Made by a program: the position numbers and the translations under genes | Notes under the pieces: generated by a model | Database searches by the model: none | Seen by the model: the letters and a program-made list of their open reading frames with translations, nothing else | Told to the model about the DNA's origin: nothing | Source of the DNA: JACKAN01 sp964502735 | GTDB taxonomy: Bacteria; Bdellovibrionota; Bdellovibrionia; Bdellovibrionales; UBA1609 | Length of the DNA stretch: 12,104 bases | NCBI GenBank assembly: GCA_964502735.1 | Contig: CAZCYD010000071.1 | Location: 1 to 12,104, forward strand | Direction: 5' to 3' | In this document: positions 6,907 through 12,104 of the stretch, in pieces | Position numbering within the stretch: position 1 is the stretch's first letter | How the letters are laid out: each line of letters begins with the position of its first letter

Positions 6907-9171
6907 TTACATTTGATTACTAGGCTCCACAACCTCAGCACTGTTTGGATTCATACCCCTTACCGACTTTGCCTGATCTATATTAGCTCCTACGGCTGGT
7001 AACTCAATGACTATTTTAGTTCCGGTGGGAGAATTTGAAAATGCACGGATAAAACCATTATGATCTTCGACGGTGCGCTTCACGATAGCCAAACCCAATC
7101 CTGTACCATGAGCTTTAGAAGTTACGTAGGGCTCAAAAATCCGATCTCTCAATTTTTCGCTAATACCTTGGCCATTGTCTGTGAATGTCACTCGAATGAT
7201 TTTTAGTGACTCTACATATTCAATCTTAACCTGAATTTTAGGAGCGGCAACATTCTTTGTTGCATCAATTGCATTTTCAAATAGGTTTGTGAAGGCCCTC
7301 TTCATTTGTTTATCATCAATTAAAAATGGCTGACAATTTTCACATCTTTCAAACTCAAAAACCACATTTCGATGTGCCTGCTCATAAAGACTTAAAGTAC
7401 TTTCCATTGTTTGGTTAAGATCGACTAACCTAGTCTGAGTTTGCGGCATCCTAGCAAAATTGCTAAATTCATTTACAAGATTTTTTAAACCGTCAACCTG
7501 CTCAATAATCATACTTGTACAATCAAAAAAAGCAGGGTCTTTAATTTCTCCACCAAATTTCCTTTGCAACCTCTGGGCGGCAAGACTAATGGGTGTTAGT
7601 GGGTTTTTGATTTCATGTGCGATACGCCTAGCCACCTCTGTCCAAGCTGCGGCCCTTTGCGCATTAACCAACATAGTGAGATCGTCAAAAACGATAATTT
7701 TACCCATCTCATCGCCATTATCATCTCTAAGAATAGAAATAGAAATTTGAAATAGCATTGACTTCCCGCTCACCTCAATACGCACCTGCTTTTGAATTGT
7801 GGCAGATTTATGCTGATTCATACTAATACTCAGTTCGTTATACAGAGATATATAGTCCGGCGGTAAAATATCTTTTAAGCTTCTATGAAGATATGTATGA
7901 GCCTCAATATTTAACAACTTTGCCGCGTATCGATTAATCATTGTGATGACGTCTTCATTATTGGTTGACACAACACCCGTCGTTACATTTGACAACAAAA
8001 CCTCTATATACCGATTGTACTCTTGAAGATGCCGGTTGGATCTCGTAATCTCACTTCGAGATTTTTCCAAACTTAATGACATTTTGTTAAAGTTATCAAC
8101 CAAAGTGTTAATCTCAGGAGAGCCCGTCTTAACCTGTACTTGCTGAAAGTCTTCGTCAGAAACCCTTCTTGCTGCATCAGCCAAAAGCTCTAAGGGAATA
8201 GACAATTGTTTAGCTAAATAAAAACCAAACCATGTTGCTCCCAACAATATTACAAGCGTCATTAAAATTAAAATTATTAAGTATATGGACTTAAGAGGGT
8301 ATGAGAACGTACTTGAGTCTTTATAATCATCATAAGCTTGGGTAATATTGTCGATTCGCGCTATTAACGATAGCGGAATAAAACTTGAGACAACAATAGC
8401 CCCATCTTGATTCTGCCAGCGCACAGGAGTAATAATCCTGATGAGATTTCCTTCGCCAAAGTGATGAAGATAGCTGGCCTCCGTTTTCTTAATTATCCCC
8501 TTCTTTTTAAAATCCAAAGAGACTTCTGGAACTTCAATTATGGAGATGTCTTTTGAACTTGAAATGTACCTTGGCTCAAGTAACCCCGGATAGAACTCCA
8601 CAGCATCTAACTTATAGTCCCCCACCTTTTTCTCTAAGTAAGTCAAAATTCTTTGTTTTGGAACTTCCTCAAGCTCTTCTACAATCTTTTTAGCAAAATG
8701 ATAGTTCCGCTTTTTTGAACTCGTATAATATTGGTTCATAACCTCCAAAGAGCTTTTCAAGACACTTGATGTCCTTTGATTAAACCATTTATCAAAACTG
8801 CTATTAATATAGAATACCGATACCAAAAACATTAGAGATGTTGGCACAAAGCTAAAGGCGACAAATGCAGCAATCAACTTACTTTTTAAAGATCTTCCTG
8901 CAAAGCTTTTTTCTCGTTCAGAAAAATTCTTTACTAGATTTCTAAAAATGAGAAATATTAGAAGGAGAAAAACAATAATGTTAAAATTAACAAGACCAAA
9001 GAAGAATATCGAATATTCAAATGGGAGGTTCTGGCTATAAACGAATAGCCTGAAGGCAACCCATGATAGAAGTAAAAAAATAACACCAATGGAGAGAATA
9101 AGCGCCCATTCGCGCTTGCGCTTTCTCTCCTCTCCTACGGAATTTTTACTACCATCAGGATTGATTTCCAC
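6907..9171 (-). CDS. ntrY: NtrY-like membrane sensor histidine kinase
   Basis: A 754-residue inner-membrane kinase, likely partner of NtrX. Hydrophobic segments at about 22-45, 54-76, 98-122 and 294-319 leave a roughly 170-residue extracytoplasmic sensor region (123-293). Then come HAMP (about 318-370), PAS (about 380-500), the phospho-acceptor domain with His519 in ARRIAHEIKNPLTP, and the ATPase domain with Asn632 (NLFENAIDA), DNGQGI (665-670) and GTGLGL (689-694). All catalytic boxes look intact. The four-segment plan matches the NtrY family. The start is GTG with no clear ribosome-binding site. It lies 12 bases after the stop of the small upstream gene and in the same frame, so reinitiation is likely. 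No ATG occurs before residue 114. Its signal is unknown; nitrogen or redox sensing is known for some relatives only. Confidence 0.92.
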   Translation of the reverse strand: MEINPDGSKNSVGEERKRKREWALILSIGVIFLLLSWVAFRLFVYSQNLPFEYSIFFFGLVNFNIIVFLLLIFLIFRNLVKNFSEREKSFAGRSLKSKLIAAFVAFSFVPTSLMFLVSVFYINSSFDKWFNQRTSSVLKSSLEVMNQYYTSSKKRNYHFAKKIVEELEEVPKQRILTYLEKKVGDYKLDAVEFYPGLLEPRYISSSKDISIIEVPEVSLDFKKKGIIKKTEASYLHHFGEGNLIRIITPVRWQNQDGAIVVSSFIPLSLIARIDNITQAYDDYKDSSTFSYPLKSIYLIILILMTLVILLGATWFGFYLAKQLSIPLELLADAARRVSDEDFQQVQVKTGSPEINTLVDNFNKMSLSLEKSRSEITRSNRHLQEYNRYIEVLLSNVTTGVVSTNNEDVITMINRYAAKLLNIEAHTYLHRSLKDILPPDYISLYNELSISMNQHKSATIQKQVRIEVSGKSMLFQISISILRDDNGDEMGKIIVFDDLTMLVNAQRAAAWTEVARRIAHEIKNPLTPISLAAQRLQRKFGGEIKDPAFFDCTSMIIEQVDGLKNLVNEFSNFARMPQTQTRLVDLNQTMESTLSLYEQAHRNVVFEFERCENCQPFLIDDKQMKRAFTNLFENAIDATKNVAAPKIQVKIEYVESLKIIRVTFTDNGQGISEKLRDRIFEPYVTSKAHGTGLGLAIVKRTVEDHNGFIRAFSNSPTGTKIVIELPAVGANIDQAKSVRGMNPNSAEVVEPSNQM

Positions 9172-9183
9172 AGCTTTTAAATC

Positions 9184-9420
9184 TTACTGAACTTGAGAGT
9201 AAAAGTCTTTGCCAACTTGAAAAGCGGGTCCACCTTTTTTAATTAACTCAAGACATAAGGATTTTGCATCCTCAACGTTAAGCAAATCATCTTTCTCTCC
9301 ATTTACACCTGAGCTTACAATAGCGGCATTTAAAAGCAGTTTAGCATTATAAGCACTCACTCTCTGGTTCAGCTTCACGTATATATCATTAAGAGAAAAG
9401 CTACACTGGGGAATAGACAT
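9184..9420 (-). CDS. Conserved-looking small protein of unknown function, coupled to ntrY
   Basis: A 78-residue protein I do not recognise. Support for a real gene: a strong AAGGAGG ribosome-binding sequence seven bases before ATG 9420, a 12-bp gap after ribH, and a place inside a tight operon. It has no signal peptide or membrane segment. Two helix-prone stretches (about residues 9-38 and 48-63) are joined by an acidic, Gly-containing loop and followed by GGPAFQVGKDFY. It has two cysteines (6 and 56), not arranged as a metal site. It ends in TAA, and ntrY begins in the same frame four codons later, so the two proteins may be made in a coupled manner. A nusB gene often follows ribH in bacteria, but this is too short and unlike NusB. 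A role with NtrY is a guess from position. Confidence 0.75.
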   Translation of the reverse strand: MSIPQCSFSLNDIYVKLNQRVSAYNAKLLLNAAIVSSGVNGEKDDLLNVEDAKSLCLELIKKGGPAFQVGKDFYSQVQ

Positions 9421-9432
9421 TATTTAGCCTCC

Positions 9433-9909
9433 TTAAAGGTTTATGTTTTTTATTTGTTTTTTCAGGTTTAACATCTCAACAACTACATCAACAGCTTCCT
9501 CGCCCTTGTTTCCCTTCTCTCCCCCTGATCTTGCGTAGGCTTGCTCAGCATTCTCTGTGGTTAATACTCCAAACGCAATTGGACAGCCAGTTTCAAGCAT
9601 TAACTGAGTACATCCCCTCTCTACACTATTACAAACATAATCGAAGTGAGAGGTTTCACCTCTAATAACGGCCCCCAAGGCCACAACAGCCTGACAGCCT
9701 CTTTCTATTAACATTTTTGCAGCTAAACTCACTTCCACGGCCCCTGGCACGCGAACGCAAATTATGTCTTCATCTCTCCATCCAATTTCTGCGAGCCGCT
9801 CCAAAGCCCCTTTTTCGAGCTTTTCAGTAACGGGACTGTTGAACCTGGCCGTGATAACACCAATCTTACAGTTATCGACACCCAGATCTCCTTGAATAAA
9901 ATTTCTCAT
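9433..9909 (-). CDS. ribH: 6,7-dimethyl-8-ribityllumazine synthase
   Basis: Lumazine synthase condenses 5-amino-6-ribitylaminouracil with 3,4-dihydroxy-2-butanone 4-phosphate, the step before riboflavin; family members form pentamers or icosahedral shells. The 158-residue length is typical. Markers: ARFN at 21-24, VPGAVEV at 54-60, the phosphate-binding and catalytic stretch GAVIRGETSHFDYV with His88, PIAFGVLTTEN at 110-120, and Arg127 in ARSGGEKGNKG. The ATG overlaps the ribBX stop by four bases (ATGA), with GGAG eight bases upstream. Substrate from RibBX and product for RibE place it in the middle of the pathway. No unusual features. Confidence 0.97.
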   Translation of the reverse strand: MRNFIQGDLGVDNCKIGVITARFNSPVTEKLEKGALERLAEIGWRDEDIICVRVPGAVEVSLAAKMLIERGCQAVVALGAVIRGETSHFDYVCNSVERGCTQLMLETGCPIAFGVLTTENAEQAYARSGGEKGNKGEEAVDVVVEMLNLKKQIKNINL

Positions 9910-11024
9910 AATAAATCTCCAGATAGGCTTTTATTTATGACTACAGATTCGACAATCTCTAAACCATAACCTCTCAACCCAACAAGTTTAGAAGGGTTAT
10001 TCGTAAGTAAAATGATCTTATGAATACCCAGCGCCCTCAAGATCTGAGCACCCACCCCGTAGTCCTTCTTATCAAATTGTGGGTTTTCATACTGTCTGAC
10101 TCTCTGAACAAGCCGACTTTCCATGTCTTCCATTCTCAAATAGAGTAGAACTCCTCGTCCGACTTCATTAATCATCCTAATGGCGTTTTCAAAACTTTTT
10201 CGGGTTGTTCCTCCCTCTACGGCAAAAATATCGCCCAAAACATTCTCAGTATGAACACGAACTAAACAGGGATCATTACTCGTAATATCACCCTTCACAA
10301 GAGCCAAATGTTCACGTCCATCCAAATAGTTTCTGAATACCTTCATTACAAAACCCGAACCATACTCCGTCGGAAAGCGAACACTCTCAATTTCTTCAAC
10401 AAAAGTGTCGTGCTCAATTCTGTACTGTATTAAGTCTTCGATAGTGCCTATTTTTAGATTGTACTCCCTGGCAAACTTCATCAACTCAGGAACTCTGGCC
10501 ATAGTTCCATCTTCGTTCATAATTTCACAAATTGCAGCCGAAGGATTCAGACCTGCCAAAATTGCGAGGTCTACGCTGGCTTCAGTGTGACCTGCTCGCT
10601 TGAGCACCCCACCCTCTTGAGCTTGAATCGGAAAAATATGACCCGGAACAGCTATATCATGAGTTGTTGAATTAGGGTTTGCGGCCACTCTTATCGTATG
10701 TGAACGATCTGCAGCTGAGATCCCAGTTGTCACTCCCTTCGCTGCTTCAATACTAACTGTAAAAGCTGTTTTATTTTGCGAAAGATTTAAATTATCCTTT
10801 ACCATAAGAGGTAATCCAAGGCGCTGAATTTGCTCTCTGACCATAGCCAGACAAATTAGCCCTCGCCCCTTTGTTGCCATAAAATTAATAACACTGGGAT
10901 TTACATGGTCGGCGGCAACTATCAAATCCCCCTCATTCTCTCGATTTTCATCGTCGACAAGAATAACCATTTTTCCATTTCTAATGTCATCAATAATATC
11001 AGAAATACTATCAAATTTTTGCAT
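9906..11024 (-). CDS. ribB: RibBX: 3,4-dihydroxy-2-butanone 4-phosphate synthase fused to a decayed GTP cyclohydrolase II-like domain
   Basis: The N-terminal half (1-205) is a complete DHBP synthase, which turns ribulose 5-phosphate into the four-carbon riboflavin precursor: VDDENRENEGDL (23-34), TTGISAADRSHT (99-110), and RAGHTEASVDL with His146. The C-terminal half (about 220-372) follows the RibA fold (VRVHTE, LLYLR, DYGVGAQILRALG, LTNNPSK) but has lost the zinc cysteines. Where RibA has ECLTGD and RCDCG, this protein has ENVLGD (260-265) and GGTTRK (271-276). The RibA QEGR motif is also replaced, and the tail is short. GTP cyclohydrolase II activity is therefore unlikely, matching the RibBX variants described in Proteobacteria. 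The frame is open to 11096, but ATG 11024 fits the family N-terminus and has AAAGGG three bases upstream. It overlaps ribE by 14 bases and ribH by four. Confidence 0.93.
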   Translation of the reverse strand: MQKFDSISDIIDDIRNGKMVILVDDENRENEGDLIVAADHVNPSVINFMATKGRGLICLAMVREQIQRLGLPLMVKDNLNLSQNKTAFTVSIEAAKGVTTGISAADRSHTIRVAANPNSTTHDIAVPGHIFPIQAQEGGVLKRAGHTEASVDLAILAGLNPSAAICEIMNEDGTMARVPELMKFAREYNLKIGTIEDLIQYRIEHDTFVEEIESVRFPTEYGSGFVMKVFRNYLDGREHLALVKGDITSNDPCLVRVHTENVLGDIFAVEGGTTRKSFENAIRMINEVGRGVLLYLRMEDMESRLVQRVRQYENPQFDKKDYGVGAQILRALGIHKIILLTNNPSKLVGLRGYGLEIVESVVINKSLSGDLL

Positions 11025-11622
11025 CAGCCCTTTCCATTTCCCACAGGTGTACAAAGGCTCTTGCCATAGAGTCAACTTCGAAAGTGATAAAATCATGCTC
11101 CTTTAGACCCACCAGATTTGTTCTTCTCGACGTCTCGGGAATCAAACAAACTTCCAAAATACCCCCCTTTGTCTTGTTAATCGTCAAACTCACTCCATTT
11201 AGCGTGACACTTCCTTTTGGCCATATGTAGGGAGTGTAGCTTGATGGCAACTCAACTTCCAAAACTATGGAGTCCCCTACGGGGTTCACCCTACGAATCT
11301 TTGCCAACCCATCCACGTGACCAAGAACAAAATGGCCGTGAACCCTCTGATCTAGCTTCATAGATCTCTCTAAGTTTACAAATGATTGCTGTAAAGTTTC
11401 TGGCCTCCATCTAGTAACATGCAAAGTCTCTGCCGCTAGCGTAAATTCCATTCTAGATTCGGAAAAAGACTCCACCGTCAGACAGACGCCATTCACCGCT
11501 ATGCTGTCGCCTATAGACAGATCATTAAAAAAACTAGGCTTTTGAACTTGAATGACCAAGGAATCTGAGCCTTTTTTCACATGCTCCACTTGACCTATGG
11601 CCTCTATAATTCCACTAAACAC
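11011..11622 (-). CDS. ribE: Riboflavin synthase alpha subunit
   Basis: Riboflavin synthase dismutates two molecules of 6,7-dimethyl-8-ribityllumazine into riboflavin and the pyrimidine returned to RibH. The 203-residue protein has the two tandem lumazine-binding repeats of the family: residues 1-97, with MFSGIIE at the start and GDSIAVNGVCLTV at 38-50, and about 98-190, with GHVDG at 101-105 and GSVTLNGVSLTIN at 137-149. The start is GTG at 11622, fixed by the family N-terminus; GGAG lies ten bases upstream. It is first in the riboflavin cluster and overlaps the ribBX start by 14 bases. No FMN riboswitch can be recognised upstream. In some species the same gene is called ribC. Confidence 0.96.
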   Translation of the reverse strand: MFSGIIEAIGQVEHVKKGSDSLVIQVQKPSFFNDLSIGDSIAVNGVCLTVESFSESRMEFTLAAETLHVTRWRPETLQQSFVNLERSMKLDQRVHGHFVLGHVDGLAKIRRVNPVGDSIVLEVELPSSYTPYIWPKGSVTLNGVSLTINKTKGGILEVCLIPETSRRTNLVGLKEHDFITFEVDSMARAFVHLWEMERADAKI

Positions 11623-11814
11623 GGACTCTTCACTCCAACAACTGACACATAAACTCTCAATAACTCTGTCAAAGGACTAACATGGCTGTAATTTATTCAT
11701 ACTTGCACAAGCAAGGTAGAGAGCGAGAGTCAGAGTAAGACGCAAAGTACCAATGAGACGACAAGGAGTCAATATAGCCCAAGCTATTAACCCGTATTGG
11801 CGGGTAAGTCCTTC
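11623..11814 (-). promoter_or_regulatory. Spacer upstream of ribE, probable promoter region
   Basis: A 192-bp spacer between the right-edge gene and ribE. On the - strand a perfect TTGACA lies at 11667-11672, 45 bases before the ribE GTG, but the best -10-like word (TATGTG, about 15 bases later) is poor. Two short stems, ACCCG/CGGGT (11790-11805) and ATAGC/GCTAT (11774-11787), lie just after the right-edge gene's stop. They have no T-run, so they are at best a weak terminator. No conserved flavin-riboswitch blocks and no convincing small gene were seen. Confidence 0.4.
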
Positions 11815-12104
11815 TTATTCTTTTACACAAATGTGCAGACTGGCCAACTCAGAGTCAAAATCTCGATTTCGCTTGGTAATTTTAAGTTTACAACCCACGA
11901 GGGTCGACTCCCCTTGGGATAAACCAAACACTAGTTCTGACGACCATTCATATACCATTTTTAACCCGAGCCCTGCCCCACCCTCATCACTAGTTAGCGG
12001 GGACTTTTCTGTTGCAGCTCTAAGTAAAGAAGCCACAACAGTTCTTTTATCAAGTGAACCAAAGGGATCACGAACAAATAACCACATGTAGTCGCCTGAA
12101 GTCC
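11815..12104 (-). CDS. C-terminal fragment of a histidine-kinase-type (GHKL) ATP-binding protein, 5' end outside the window
   Basis: Ninety-five codons are visible and the frame is open to the right edge; ATG 12087 is internal, not the start. The fragment reads like the end of a HATPase_c domain. A beta strand leads into VRDPFGSL, in the place where kinases have the DxGxG box. A helical lid follows, then GGAGLGL (the G2 ATP-lid box), a helix (KMVYEWSS), and closing strands. The TAA is at 11815-11817. The altered DPFGSL box suggests a stand-alone ATPase of the anti-sigma or response-protein type, or a divergent kinase, rather than a standard kinase. The N-terminal domains are unknown. It lies on the same strand as the riboflavin cluster, 192 bp upstream. 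Confidence 0.7.
   Translation of the reverse strand, partial: TSGDYMWLFVRDPFGSLDKRTVVASLLRAATEKSPLTSDEGGAGLGLKMVYEWSSELVFGLSQGESTLVGCKLKITKRNRDFDSELASLHICVKE

Noticed and set aside
11025..11096. Longer N-terminus of RibBX starting at 11096
   Set aside because: The 24 extra residues lie wholly inside ribE and do not match the family, whereas ATG 11024 gives the usual DHBP synthase start and has AAAGGG just upstream.
11623..11814. FMN (RFN) riboswitch before the riboflavin genes
   Set aside because: None of the conserved blocks of the element (such as AGGGGCAGGG-like or GAAA-TTCCC-like segments) can be read on the - strand of this spacer.
11753..12091. 112-codon + strand ORF
   Set aside because: It lies opposite the ATPase fragment, which carries a recognisable GGAGLGL box; the + strand product shows no family features.

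Overview
The window looks like a chromosomal segment of a moderately AT-rich Gram-negative bacterium. The NtrY/NtrX pair, the riboflavin genes with a hybrid RibB protein carrying a decayed RibA-like half, and the ATPase fragment at the right edge with a DPFGSL-type motif suggest a Bdellovibrionota or deltaproteobacterial-type organism. That placement is inference from gene content, not from a marker gene.

Layout. At the left edge (2-1825, + strand) is the 3' part of a gene for an exported-looking alpha/beta-hydrolase. Its visible start is a Pro-Thr dipeptide tract encoded by a pure six-base tandem repeat that runs off the window. Directly on its stop codon sits a 146-bp palindromic element with two perfect 53-base arms, which also separates it from the convergent genes to the right. 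Everything from 1988 to 11622 is on the - strand and reads right to left: ribE, ribBX (ribBA-like), ribH, an unrecognised 78-codon gene, ntrY, ntrX, proS, pyrF and rlmB. Most junctions are tight: 14-base or 4-base ATGA overlaps, or gaps of 12 bases. The exceptions are 106 bp before ntrX, with clustered short repeats and a possible promoter, and 174 bp between pyrF and rlmB, with a 16-bp-stem hairpin on the pyrF stop codon. At the right edge (11815-12104, - strand) is the C-terminal end of a histidine-kinase-type ATPase-domain protein that continues outside the window.

How the genes work together. ribE, ribBX and ribH supply late riboflavin synthesis: dihydroxybutanone phosphate, lumazine and riboflavin. 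The RibA-like half of RibBX lacks the zinc cysteines, so GTP cyclohydrolase II, and also RibD, must be encoded elsewhere. The small unknown gene is physically tied to ntrY: both lie in the same frame, one stop codon and four codons apart. NtrY (membrane sensor kinase) and NtrX (sigma54-type activator) form a two-component system. ntrX, proS and pyrF are joined by ATGA overlaps, so a regulator, a tRNA synthetase and a pyrimidine enzyme are probably translated together. rlmB encodes an RNA ribose methyltransferase.

Most of the window is ordinary housekeeping DNA. The parts most worth a second look are the perfect palindrome, the small gene coupled to ntrY, and the repeat cluster before ntrX. 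I see no defence system, CRISPR array, phage, or intact insertion sequence.
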